From positions 1-16,981 of the forward strand of contig CAMKAM010000016.1 in the NCBI GenBank assembly GCA_946410475.1: a stretch of DNA of 16,981 nucleotides. Reading direction: 5' to 3'. Below the pieces are notes generated by a model, which searched no databases, was not told where the DNA came from, and was given only the letters and a program-made list of their open reading frames with translations. How positions within the stretch are numbered: position 1 is the first letter of the stretch; every line of letters starts with the position of its first letter. The translations under genes were made by a program, and so were the position numbers. The stretch comes from an uncultured Bacillota bacterium (GTDB lineage Bacteria > Bacillota > Clostridia > Peptostreptococcales > Anaerovoracaceae). This document shows, in pieces, positions 6,412-14,239 of the stretch.

Positions 6412-8325
6412 CTAGTTTGCTTCTTCTTCGGCCTTGTGCTGAGCGATGATCTTCTCAGCGATGTTGCCCGGTACCTGGTCATAACGCTCGAATGTCATCT
6501 CGTAGCTTCCTCTGCCCTGCGTCATCTGTCTGATAGTGATGGCGTAGTCGAAGAGCTCTGCCTGCGGTGCTTCAGCGATTACCTTCTGCTCGCCTGAGGG
6601 CAGCGGCTCCGAACCGAGGATACGTCCTCTTCTCTTGTTCATGTCGCCCATTACGTCGCCCATGTTGTCGTCCGGAACGATGATGTCGAGGTGCATGATA
6701 GGCTCGAGCAGGATCGGGTTAGCCTCTACGATACCTTTCTTGAAGGCAAGGCTGGCAGCGATCTTGAACGCCATTTCGTTCGAGTCTACATCATGGTAGG
6801 AACCATCGTACAGGTTCGCGTGGATACCCTGTACCTTGCAGCCTGCGAGAGGACCTCTCTCAAGAGACTCTACGAGACCCTTTTCGATAGCCGGTACATA
6901 GTTCTTCGGGATCGATCCGCCGAACAGCGTCTCTTCGAATTCGAACTCTGCTTCGCACGGCGAGAACTTGATGTGTACGTCTCCGTACTGGCCCGCGCCG
7001 CCTGTCTGCTTCTTGTGTTTGCCCTGTACGTCGGATGTTCCTCTGATCGTCTCTCTGTAAGCGATCTTCTGCGGGATCGTTACTACTTCGACGCCGAATC
7101 TGTCCTTCAGCTTGTCCTTTATGATGTTCAGCTGCTGCTCGCCCTGTCCGCCGAGCAGTGTCTGTCTTGTTTCGGAGTTTCTCTCGATCACGAACGAAGG
7201 ATCTTCTTCTCTGAGTCTTGCAAGACCCGCGAATACCTTGTCTTCCTGCTTCTTGTCAGCAGCCTCGATAGCCTGATACAGGATCGGGGACGGGAAGTCG
7301 ATCGGATCGTAGCTGATGTCGGAGCCCTTAGCGCAGAGCGTATCGCCTGTCTGTACGGACTGCAGTTTCGCAACTGCTACGATATCTCCTGCCTCTGCAG
7401 CTTCCATGTCTTCCTGTTTGTTTCCTCTCAGGGACATCAGCTTGCCGAGCTTCTCGGACTTGCTCTCTCTTTCGTTCACGAGCTCCATGCCGCCTGTCAG
7501 TTTTCCGCTGACGACCTTCATCACGGAGATCTTTCCTACGAACGGGTCGGCGATCGTCTTGAATACGAATGCCGAAGGAGCTGCCGATGCGTCTGCCGGC
7601 TCTGCTGCGTCGAGCGGCGAGAGAGCGATACCTACGATGAAGTCGAGGATATCGTCTGCCGGCTGGCCGAGCGCGAACGGAGTCTTGCATACCGGAACGA
7701 TGCTTCCGTCGAGGATCCCGCCGCCGAGGCCCTTCTTGATCTCAGCGTCTGTGAACTCTTCTCCTTCGAAATATTTTTCCATCAGCTCTTCGTCTGACGA
7801 AGCGATGGCTTCCATGAGGTCGTCATCTATGTCTGTGAGCGGCCATGCGAGCGGTGTGATACCGGAACCGAATTTGTTCTTAAGAGCGTCTATCGCTGCA
7901 TCGACGTCAGCTCCGCCCTTGTCGGCGATAACGATGATGCGCGGTGTATTCGTCTTTTCGCATGCTCTCCATGCTTTCTCTGTTCCTACCTGGACCGGGT
8001 TCGATCCGTCAACGAGGATCAGCGCAGTCTCCGCTGCTCTAAGCGCCGCATTGACTTCTCCTGCGAAATCGAAGAATCCCGGTGTGTCGATGAAGTTGAT
8101 CTTTGTTCCCTTCCACTCGATGGGGATCATCGATGTGTTGATGGAATATCCCTTTTCGATCTCCATCTTGTCGTAGTCGGAAACTGTATTGCCATCCTCG
8201 ACCTTACCCATACGGTTAGTGATACCGATCTGGTTCAGTATCGATTCGACGAACATCGTCTTGCCGGTGCCGCTGTGGCCAACCAGGGCAACGTTCCTTA
8301 TTTTGTCGCTGCTATAGCTTTTCAT
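6412..8325 (-). CDS. EF-G-like translational GTPase paralogue (FusA2 type)
   Basis: Homologue of elongation factor G, 637 residues against roughly 690-700 for true EF-G. The C-terminal half is well kept: QTGGAGQYGDV and the domain IV fold, then the domain V HLDIIVPDDNMGDVMGD segment. The P-loop is GHSGTGKT (16-23), as in the EF-G-like subfamily, not the AHIDHGKTT type of housekeeping EF-G. Other GTPase motifs are altered. G3 is DTPGF with F84 in place of the switch II His. The G4 NKxD region reads VIADKGGAD (132-140). The G5 region reads VCKTP (212-216) where EF-G has CGSA. It is therefore unlikely to be the main translocase and may be a ribosome-linked regulator or stress factor (inference). 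AGGAGG lies 9 nt before the ATG, and it has its own promoter and terminator. Confidence 0.9.
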   Translation of the reverse strand: MKSYSSDKIRNVALVGHSGTGKTMFVESILNQIGITNRMGKVEDGNTVSDYDKMEIEKGYSINTSMIPIEWKGTKINFIDTPGFFDFAGEVNAALRAAETALILVDGSNPVQVGTEKAWRACEKTNTPRIIVIADKGGADVDAAIDALKNKFGSGITPLAWPLTDIDDDLMEAIASSDEELMEKYFEGEEFTDAEIKKGLGGGILDGSIVPVCKTPFALGQPADDILDFIVGIALSPLDAAEPADASAAPSAFVFKTIADPFVGKISVMKVVSGKLTGGMELVNERESKSEKLGKLMSLRGNKQEDMEAAEAGDIVAVAKLQSVQTGDTLCAKGSDISYDPIDFPSPILYQAIEAADKKQEDKVFAGLARLREEDPSFVIERNSETRQTLLGGQGEQQLNIIKDKLKDRFGVEVVTIPQKIAYRETIRGTSDVQGKHKKQTGGAGQYGDVHIKFSPCEAEFEFEETLFGGSIPKNYVPAIEKGLVESLERGPLAGCKVQGIHANLYDGSYHDVDSNEMAFKIAASLAFKKGIVEANPILLEPIMHLDIIVPDDNMGDVMGDMNKRRGRILGSEPLPSGEQKVIAEAPQAELFDYAITIRQMTQGRGSYEMTFERYDQVPGNIAEKIIAQHKAEEEAN

Positions 8326-8367
8326 AGAATCAGCCCTCCTAAATTTTATTTTTTAAATTGCCATACA

Positions 8368-8396
8368 ATTATATCATCAGCGTATTTAGCACGCAA
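8368..8396 (-). promoter_or_regulatory. Promoter of the EF-G-like gene (extended -10)
   Basis: On the minus strand, TTGCGT (8391-8396), a 17-nt spacer, and a perfect TATAAT (8368-8373) preceded by TGA, which forms an extended -10. The expected start is near 8361, giving a 5' leader of about 36 nt with AGGAGG (8335-8340). The -35 box begins just after the asnS stop codon, and I see no convincing terminator for asnS, so readthrough is likely. Confidence 0.8.
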
Positions 8397-8399
8397 CGC

Positions 8400-9791
8400 C
8401 TAAAAGTCGGCTGACTTCGGCGTTCTCGGGAACGGCAGCACGTCTCTGATGTTGCTCATGCCCGTGATATACATTATTATCCTCTCGAATCCGAGACCGT
8501 ATCCGGAGTGTACCACTCCGCCGTACTTTCTCAGTTCGAGATACCACCAATACGGTTCTTTGTCGAGTCCGAACTCTTCCATGCGGCGCTCGAGCACGTC
8601 GAGTCTCTCTTCCCTCTGGCTGCCGCCGATGATCTCTCCGACTCCCGGGACGAGCAGGTCGCATGCCGCTACTGTCTCGTTGTCGTCGTTCAGTCTCATA
8701 TAGAATGCCTTGATATCCTTCGGATAGTTCGTTACGAATACAGGCTTCTTATATACCTCTTCTGTGATGTATCTCTCGTGTTCCGACTGCAGGTCGATGC
8801 CCCACTCTACCGGATACTCAAACTCGCGGTCGGCCTTCTTCAGGATCTCGACGGCCTCCGTGTAAGTGATCCTCTCGAAGTCGTTGTCTACGACGTTGTG
8901 CAGTCTGTCGAGGAGTCCCTTGTCGACGAACTTGTTGAAGAACTCCATCTCCTCCGGAGCGTTCTCAAGCACGTAGTTGATGATGTACTTTATCATCTTC
9001 TCGCCCCAGTCCATGTTGCCCTCGAGGTCACAGAACGCGAACTCAGGCTCTATCATCCAGAACTCCGAAGCATGTCTTGCAGTGTTGGAGTTCTCGGCGC
9101 GGAACGTAGGTCCGAACGTGTATGTGTTCCTGAAAGCAAGGGCGAAGATCTCGGCCTCGAGCTGTCCGCTTACAGTAAGCGAAGCCTTTCTTCCGAAGAA
9201 GTCATCCTTGTAGTCGACTTTTCCTTCTTCCATCGGAACGTCCTCGAGATCGAGAGTCGTTACCTGGAACATCTCGCCTGCTCCCTCGGCGTCGCTCGTC
9301 GTGATGATCGGCGGGTGCGCATAGATAAAGTCGTTCTCCTGGAAGAATTTATGGATAGCGTAAGCAGCCAGCGAACGGACCCTGAATACAGCGGAGAAAG
9401 TATTGCTGCGCGGTCTGAGGTGAGCGATCTCTCTGAGATACTCCATGCTGTGACGCTTTTTCTGGAGCGGATAGTCCGGATCGGAATCCGCTTCTATCAC
9501 GATGCTCTTCGCCTTGATCTCGAACGGCTGTTTCGCATCGGGTGTCAGCACGAACGTACCGTTCACGCACAGAGCGGCCGATATCGGCGCTTTGCTGATC
9601 TCCTGATAGTTCTCAAGGATCTCGGCTTCATATACTACCTGCACCGACTTGAAGAAAGTACCGTCGTTCAGCTCGATGAAACCGAACTTGTTCGATCCTC
9701 TGTTCGTTCTGATCCAGCCTCTTACAGTGATATCTTTTCCGGCGAATTCATCTGTTCTGCGGAACAGATCTCTGATATAGATGTCTTTCAT
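8400..9791 (-). CDS. asnS: Asparagine--tRNA ligase
   Basis: Class IIb aminoacyl-tRNA synthetase charging tRNA-Asn directly. The 463-residue protein has the expected plan. An N-terminal OB-fold anticodon domain includes VRGWIRTNRGSNKFGFIELNDG (about 23-44). Class II motif 2 reads FRAENSNTARHASEFWMIEPE, and motif 3 near the C-terminus includes GYGLGFERIIMYITG and ends in DVLPFPRTP. The ARHASEF signature separates AsnRS from AspRS. AAGGAAAG is well placed before the ATG at 9791. It follows the small membrane-protein gene but has its own predicted promoter; the short leader leaves no room for a T-box. Confidence 0.98.
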   Translation of the reverse strand: MKDIYIRDLFRRTDEFAGKDITVRGWIRTNRGSNKFGFIELNDGTFFKSVQVVYEAEILENYQEISKAPISAALCVNGTFVLTPDAKQPFEIKAKSIVIEADSDPDYPLQKKRHSMEYLREIAHLRPRSNTFSAVFRVRSLAAYAIHKFFQENDFIYAHPPIITTSDAEGAGEMFQVTTLDLEDVPMEEGKVDYKDDFFGRKASLTVSGQLEAEIFALAFRNTYTFGPTFRAENSNTARHASEFWMIEPEFAFCDLEGNMDWGEKMIKYIINYVLENAPEEMEFFNKFVDKGLLDRLHNVVDNDFERITYTEAVEILKKADREFEYPVEWGIDLQSEHERYITEEVYKKPVFVTNYPKDIKAFYMRLNDDNETVAACDLLVPGVGEIIGGSQREERLDVLERRMEEFGLDKEPYWWYLELRKYGGVVHSGYGLGFERIIMYITGMSNIRDVLPFPRTPKSADF

Positions 9792-9833
9792 GATCTTTCC
9801 TTTTCGTTTTCCTTTCGATTACCGACTTTTTTG

Positions 9834-9862
9834 ATTCTATATGTTTTTACCTTCTTTAACAA
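9834..9862 (-). promoter_or_regulatory. Predicted promoter of asnS
   Basis: On the minus strand, TTGTTA (9857-9862), a 17-nt spacer and TAGAAT (9834-9839). The expected start is near 9827, giving a leader of about 35 nt. The -35 box is only a four-of-six match, so confidence is moderate. Confidence 0.5.
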
Positions 9863-9879
9863 GTAGCAAATGCTGCTAC
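9863..9879 (-). terminator. Hairpin at the end of the ABC/LytTR operon, weak terminator candidate
   Basis: Perfect 6-bp stem GTAGCA/TGCTAC with a 5-nt loop. It contains the stop codon of the small membrane protein (9876-9878). On the minus strand it is followed by TTGTTAAAG, a poor U-tract, so termination may be partial. Confidence 0.35.
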
Positions 9880-10028
9880 GCCTCTTTCTTCGGGCGATGA
9901 CCCGGCGGATCCATATCATACGTGCCCTCCAGATCTCTGAGCCTGCTCCTCGTATATATCTTGATGATCGTACCGCAGCATATTACGGCTATCAGCACGA
10001 TGATCGCTATGACTCTGAGAGTACCCAT
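9876..10028 (-). CDS. Small single-pass membrane protein, 50 residues
   Basis: Unrecognised small protein. Reading from the ATG at 10028 gives MGTLRVIAIIVLIAVICCG followed by TIIKIYTRSRLRDLEG and a tail ending DPPGHRPKKEA. Residues 5-23 form one clear hydrophobic helix with a Cys-Cys pair at its end, and the basic cluster after it predicts a short outside N-terminus and a cytosolic tail. AAGGAG lies 12 nt upstream, rather far, with a purine-rich GAAGAGA nearer. It starts 27 nt after the acidic surface protein and is last in the ABC/LytTR operon. It could be a small subunit or regulator of the transporter (inference). Overlapping frames have no ribosome site and no membrane or protein-like pattern. 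Confidence 0.65.
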   Translation of the reverse strand: MGTLRVIAIIVLIAVICCGTIIKIYTRSRLRDLEGTYDMDPPGHRPKKEA

Positions 10029-10055
10029 TCTCTTCTGTTTCTCCTTTTCTATATG

Positions 10056-11000
10056 CTACGGCCGTTTGAGAGCCTTTTTCTGCTCGTGCCATCTCATGAT
10101 CTTCAGATCGCTCTTTATCCATCTGTAGAACGCCGCCGCGATCACAGCCGCCAGCGCGAAGATGCTGACAGTTATCGGATCCGGACCGTTGCCGTTCTCC
10201 TCGTCAGAGCCCGGAGCTACCGCGATGGCCTTATCCTTTTCTCTTTCCTTCGGCGTGATCTGAGCCGTCTGCTCTTTCAGCTTTTTCTTCGCGTCATCAG
10301 ACTTTTTCTTTGCCGATGTACCCGGGTCTATACTGCCTCCGTCGTCGAAATCTCCGCCATCGCCGTCGTCATCGGCTTCCTGGTCGTTGACTTTGATATC
10401 GCCGCTGTCGTCATCGTCATCAGCTTTTCCGTTATTCTTAGCTTCTTCTTCGTCCTCTTTCTTCTGATTATCCTCAGAATCGTCCTTGACATACGTCACA
10501 TAGACATTGGTCTCTATGAAGCCTCCGGAGACGATGCCGCCCGATACCTTTAGTTTCACTGTACATCCAGCGTATCCTTCGGTCGGCTGCAGATATTTCA
10601 CCGCGTCGGTCCCGGCAACGCTCTGGACAGAAAGCTCGCTGCCCGTGAAATGGGCTCCGGCCTTCTGTATTATCATGCTCTCAAGGTTGCCCGCGTCGAT
10701 ATAGCCGTCGCGCTCCGTCGTAGTGATGCTGACATCGCTGACGGATGCCGTCACCTTAGTCTCTTCATCCCCGCTCTCACATTTCATGACCGCGGCAAGA
10801 CCGTCATCCTTGTAGGCGACGTAAGTATTCGTGGCCGGGATCGGATTCCCTCCCTCATCGACAGCTTTTGCAGCCACTGTAATCTCATAAGAATGATTCG
10901 AGCCAGGCGCAGCCGCCTCGCCGCTCTTCGGGATCCAGATCATCCCTGCGCAGACGAGGAACGCTATACATATTCCTATCAGTTTCGTATACTTCTTCAC
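10056..11000 (-). CDS. Secreted acidic protein with C-terminal membrane anchor, unknown function
   Basis: Not recognised. The 314-residue protein has five visible regions. Residues 1-31 are a signal peptide: KKYTK, a hydrophobic core, and a GEAAA-type cleavage end. Residues 36-172 are probably a beta-rich globular domain with only two cysteines (C74, C146), which may form a disulfide if exported. Residues 174-224 are very acidic, with runs such as DDDDDSGD and DDDGDGGDFDDGG. Residues 229-257 are lysine-rich and charged. A single helix at about 275-293 is followed by a basic tail ending KKALKRP. There is no LPxTG motif, so it is probably held by the helix, not by sortase. The GTG at 11000 is chosen because AGGAG lies 8 nt upstream and the signal peptide begins there; longer readings enter the regulator gene. 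It may be a sensor, substrate or partner of the adjacent ABC pair (inference). Confidence 0.72.
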   Translation of the reverse strand: MKKYTKLIGICIAFLVCAGMIWIPKSGEAAAPGSNHSYEITVAAKAVDEGGNPIPATNTYVAYKDDGLAAVMKCESGDEETKVTASVSDVSITTTERDGYIDAGNLESMIIQKAGAHFTGSELSVQSVAGTDAVKYLQPTEGYAGCTVKLKVSGGIVSGGFIETNVYVTYVKDDSEDNQKKEDEEEAKNNGKADDDDDSGDIKVNDQEADDDGDGGDFDDGGSIDPGTSAKKKSDDAKKKLKEQTAQITPKEREKDKAIAVAPGSDEENGNGPDPITVSIFALAAVIAAAFYRWIKSDLKIMRWHEQKKALKRP

Positions 11001-11013
11001 TCGCTCATCTCCT
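11001..11013 (-). promoter_or_regulatory. Ribosome binding site fixing the GTG start of the acidic surface protein
   Basis: AGGAG on the minus strand (plus 11009-11013) with an 8-nt spacer before GTG 11000. An ATG immediately after AGGAG is out of frame and stops within three codons. Confidence 0.7.
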
Positions 11014-11019
11014 GAATGC

Positions 11020-11721
11020 TTACTGCGTATTGACCTCGCTGAAATACTTAGCGTATTTCGAGCCGATCGGTATGATGTCACCGCTGTCCATCACTATCTC
11101 ATTACCTCTTACTATGTCGATATGCTCCGCGTTGACGAGGAACGATCTGTGCGAGCGGATGAAGTTCCTCCCGTACAGCTGGTTCTCGATCTTATCGAGC
11201 GTCGAATAGAACTCGAAGACCTCTCCGGAGTAATGTACCTCGACTATCCTGTCGGATACTTCGAAATACACTATCTCATCTATCGGTATGTTCCTTACGT
11301 CTCCCGCGCAGGCGAGAGTCAGACGTTCGCGCTTCGCGTCCTTCGCGCGCAGCATCGCGCCCTCGAGAACGGTCGCGAACTTGTCGAGTGATACATTCTG
11401 CTTGAGCAGATAGTTGCACGGTCTTACGTCAAAGGATTCGAAGACTCTTTCCTTTTCATTCGTCAGGAATATGACCTCACCGATGTAACCGATATCCCTC
11501 AGCTGCTTCATCGCTTCAATACCGTCCATCTTGCCCTCGAAGACAGTGTCCGTTATTATCACGTCCGCTTCATTCGGCTCGTCCGAAAGTTCGAACAGCA
11601 ATTTTTCGCAGCTGTCGGCTTCCTCGATGAAGGCGCCGCCCATCTCCTGCGCTTTGCTTTCCACGAACTTCCTGTATGAAGCTGTTACACTTTTGTCGCT
11701 GTCACATAGTACTATGCGCAT
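11020..11721 (-). CDS. LytTR-family response regulator (REC-LytTR)
   Basis: Cytosolic transcription regulator of 233 residues, in the AgrA/LytR/VirR class. The receiver domain (about 1-120) has the acidic pair in CDSD (D7, D9), phosphoacceptor D58 in IITDTVF, T87 in FLTN and K107 in YLLK, so it looks phosphorylatable. The LytTR DNA-binding domain (about 130-233) shows IPIDEIVYFEVSDR and the typical FIRSHRSFLVN. The start at 11721 has GGAGG 6 nt upstream; longer in-frame readings enter the ABC gene. No histidine kinase lies in the window, so the phosphodonor is unknown. The adjacent operon promoter is the obvious candidate target (inference). Confidence 0.92.
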   Translation of the reverse strand: MRIVLCDSDKSVTASYRKFVESKAQEMGGAFIEEADSCEKLLFELSDEPNEADVIITDTVFEGKMDGIEAMKQLRDIGYIGEVIFLTNEKERVFESFDVRPCNYLLKQNVSLDKFATVLEGAMLRAKDAKRERLTLACAGDVRNIPIDEIVYFEVSDRIVEVHYSGEVFEFYSTLDKIENQLYGRNFIRSHRSFLVNAEHIDIVRGNEIVMDSGDIIPIGSKYAKYFSEVNTQ

Positions 11722-11738
11722 TTTCTTCCTCCAAATAC

Positions 11739-11753
11739 GTCCGCGCAGCGGAC
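11739..11753 (-). other. Perfect hairpin between the second ABC gene and the LytTR gene
   Basis: GTCCGC, a 3-nt loop, then GCGGAC within the 38-nt gap. No U-tract follows, so it is not an intrinsic terminator. It may be an mRNA processing or stability element between transporter and regulator cistrons. Confidence 0.5.
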
Positions 11754-11759
11754 TCATCA

Positions 11760-14237
11760 TCAATCCACATCCGTCCTCGCCAGTATCTCTGCCGGCACCT
11801 GTCTGAGCGTCCTTGCTACAGGAAGCAGTCCGAACACTATGTTCAGCAGGAATATCAGCGCCAGTGCGCACAGCATCACGAGCGGATTTATCACATAATT
11901 GCCGGCCAGTACTTCATTGCCGGTGAGCTTGTACAATATGTATGATCCAAAGGCGAAGCCCGGTATACCGGCTATCGTCGAGATCGCGAGTATCTCTCCG
12001 AGGAACATTTTGTAGATGTCTCTCTTCTTGACTCCTATCGCCCTGTATATACCGACTTCCTTGATCCTCGAGAGGAAGGAAGCCCTCATTATCAGATATA
12101 TCTCGAAGAACGATATGAGCAGTATGACCGCCGCAGTTATCAGCGAGCTCCTCATGCTCTTCATCTTCTTTCCGACATATGACTTTCTCGCCTTCTGATA
12201 CGGATCGCTGACCTTGAGACCGGCGTCTTCGAGCTCTGTCATCGCAGCCTGCTTGTCATGGGCATATACCGTGATCCCGGACTGCTTTTCTATGACGCTG
12301 TACGTGAGCGTCTTCGTGTTGACGAGCATCAGCGTCGTCTCGCTGTCCCCGTTGTCCTCGTAGTATCCGACAACCTTCAGTTTGTGTCCGTTGACTTTTT
12401 TGTTTATCTGCTTGCCGACCTTCATTTCAGATGCGTACATGTCGCTGACGACGACATCATAGTCGTTCACAGGCGCTACGCCTCCCTTGAAGGTATAGTC
12501 GTTATAGTCTACGAGCTGGCCTTCGGAGCCATCGCTCTCTTCATCCATCTCATCGGAGAACACTTCGTCTTCGTACATACCTCCGTCTTCATTCATCATC
12601 TCAGCCTGGTCGGAGCTCATGCTCTTTCCGATGAACATGATGAAGAGCGAGGGATCGGTGTAGATGCACGGATCCTGTCTGTCAGTGATACCGACGATGT
12701 AGAACTCGTTCAGTTTGTCCACCCTTACGAGTTTGCCAAGGAACGACTTCGTTCCCGTCATTCCGGCCTGGGAAGCAGTCCCGCCTTTGGCCATCCTGTC
12801 GAGTACCAGTTTGTCTACTACGATCTCTTTCTTGTTCTTCGGCATCCTGCCGTAGCGGATATCCTTCTCCGTGATGTTGGCTATGCTGGTGAGCGAACCC
12901 TCCAGGACACCGCTGGCCTTCGAAGTCTGCAGATAGCTGTCGTACGGCAGCTGGATGTTGAGCTTCGAATTGCCTGGCATGACATAGTCGACCGATTCGA
13001 ATTTCTCGTATTCTTTGTATTTTTTGGGGTCGATCTTCTTTTCGCTGATCTTCAGATAATCCTTGTTGACCTCGGTGAAGTCCTTGTCTTCGATATTCAT
13101 GACTCCCGCAATGTTACTGAGAGCAAAAATGATGAACAGCGCCGAGAAGAAGAATCCCACGAGTATGATCTTCTTGATCGGTTTGTAATCCGACACCTTC
13201 CTGAATCCGTCACGGAGCATCTGCTTCCAGCCTATGATCGACGTATACCGTGGTTTTTTCCTCGGAGCGAGCTTCCGCGTCTCGAAACGCTGGTTCAGGA
13301 AGTCTTCCTGCGTGATGCCGTGGTAGTGATCGTCTATGAGATCGATACTGGAAGCCTCGTCGACGACCTCGATCCTCCGGCTCTCATCGCTTCGTATATA
13401 TATATTTCCATCCTTGACGACGATGTCCAGCTTCACCTTCTTGTCGGAGTCGCTGTATACCACTATGTCGTCGGCCTCATCTGAGTGATCCGTCTGTCTT
13501 TCCAGATCTTTGAGGTAGATCTTGTTGTCTATCCTGTAGTCGAGAGCCTCGGCCTTTTCGTTCTCTTCGTCCGAGATCACCTCTCCGTCACGAAGTCTGA
13601 TGATCCTTCCGGCATAGAAGTTCGCGAGTTCCTCTTCATGAGTGACGAGGATGACGAGACGCTTCCTCGATATGGAACGGATGATGTTCATGACATCGAT
13701 CGTGTTCCTGCTGTCGAGGTTTCCGGTAGGCTCGTCGGCGATGATGATGGCCGGATCCTTTACCAATGCCCTCGCGATGCCGACCCTCTGGCGCTCGCCG
13801 CCCGAGAGCATATCAGCGAACCTGTTGCGGTAACGGTACATCCCGACCATCTCGAGAGCGTAGTTGACCTTTTCCCTGATCTCGGTCTTGCTCTTGACAT
13901 CGTTCATCTTCAGGACCATGGCGACGTTATCGAACACCGTCATGTTGTCAACGAGATTGTAGTTCTGGAAGATGAAGCCGATCTTGCGGCTCCTGATCTC
14001 GTCGATCTTCGATGATGTCCTTCCCGTTATCTGCTCGCCGTCGATATATACGTTTCCGCCCTGGACCTTGTCCAGTCCGCCTATGACGTTGAGCAGCGTC
14101 GTCTTACCGCAGCCCGATGGTCCGAGCAGGGCGACGAGGCCTGTCTTCTCGAACTCGAGAGTGGTGTTTTTGATGACGTGGATCTCATTCCGCTTGCCTT
14201 TGTTGAAATACTTGTTTACTCCTTCAAGCCGTATCAT
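11760..14237 (-). CDS. ABC transporter ATPase-permease fusion, MacB-like (second of pair)
   Basis: Membrane ABC protein of 825 residues with nucleotide-binding domain and permease in one chain. The ATPase is complete: Walker A GPSGCGKTT (39-47), Q91, LSGGERQ (144-150), Walker B IIIADE with E169, and H200. A soluble linker of about 115 residues (about 235-350), containing VKLDIVVKDGNIYIRSDE and LIDDHYH, joins it to helix 1 (355-378). A large outside domain of about 315 residues follows, then helices at about 698-717, 745-769 and 785-806, with the FtsX/MacB-type KEVGIYRAIG turn. The outside domain holds a Met- and acid-rich insert (MSSDQAEMMNEDGG onward). The start is the third codon of a GTG-ATG-ATG run; the ATG at 14237 lies 7 nt from GGAGG, and the preceding ATG overlaps the upstream stop. 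It probably pairs with the upstream fusion. Substrate unknown. Confidence 0.88.
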   Translation of the reverse strand: MIRLEGVNKYFNKGKRNEIHVIKNTTLEFEKTGLVALLGPSGCGKTTLLNVIGGLDKVQGGNVYIDGEQITGRTSSKIDEIRSRKIGFIFQNYNLVDNMTVFDNVAMVLKMNDVKSKTEIREKVNYALEMVGMYRYRNRFADMLSGGERQRVGIARALVKDPAIIIADEPTGNLDSRNTIDVMNIIRSISRKRLVILVTHEEELANFYAGRIIRLRDGEVISDEENEKAEALDYRIDNKIYLKDLERQTDHSDEADDIVVYSDSDKKVKLDIVVKDGNIYIRSDESRRIEVVDEASSIDLIDDHYHGITQEDFLNQRFETRKLAPRKKPRYTSIIGWKQMLRDGFRKVSDYKPIKKIILVGFFFSALFIIFALSNIAGVMNIEDKDFTEVNKDYLKISEKKIDPKKYKEYEKFESVDYVMPGNSKLNIQLPYDSYLQTSKASGVLEGSLTSIANITEKDIRYGRMPKNKKEIVVDKLVLDRMAKGGTASQAGMTGTKSFLGKLVRVDKLNEFYIVGITDRQDPCIYTDPSLFIMFIGKSMSSDQAEMMNEDGGMYEDEVFSDEMDEESDGSEGQLVDYNDYTFKGGVAPVNDYDVVVSDMYASEMKVGKQINKKVNGHKLKVVGYYEDNGDSETTLMLVNTKTLTYSVIEKQSGITVYAHDKQAAMTELEDAGLKVSDPYQKARKSYVGKKMKSMRSSLITAAVILLISFFEIYLIMRASFLSRIKEVGIYRAIGVKKRDIYKMFLGEILAISTIAGIPGFAFGSYILYKLTGNEVLAGNYVINPLVMLCALALIFLLNIVFGLLPVARTLRQVPAEILARTDVD

Positions 14238-14239
14238 CA

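Noticed and set aside
8341..8399. Terminator after asnS
   Set aside because: Only a 4-bp GCGT/ACGC stem and AT-rich palindromic sequence are present, with no stem plus U-tract of normal strength. The segment is better explained as the promoter of the EF-G-like gene.
9792..9875. Possible T-box riboswitch upstream of asnS
   Set aside because: The predicted transcript leader is only about 35 nt, and no T-box core or specifier stem is visible. The 36-nt gap upstream of cysS is also too short.
9916..10122. 68-codon minus-strand frame overlapping the small membrane protein
   Set aside because: It runs into the acidic surface-protein gene, is highly charged and low-complexity, and has no ribosome site. 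The other frame gives a clean membrane helix with a site.
10056..11000. Sortase-anchored (LPxTG) reading of the acidic surface protein
   Set aside because: No LPxTG-like motif precedes the C-terminal helix, and the tail after the helix is about 20 residues, longer than a sorting signal.
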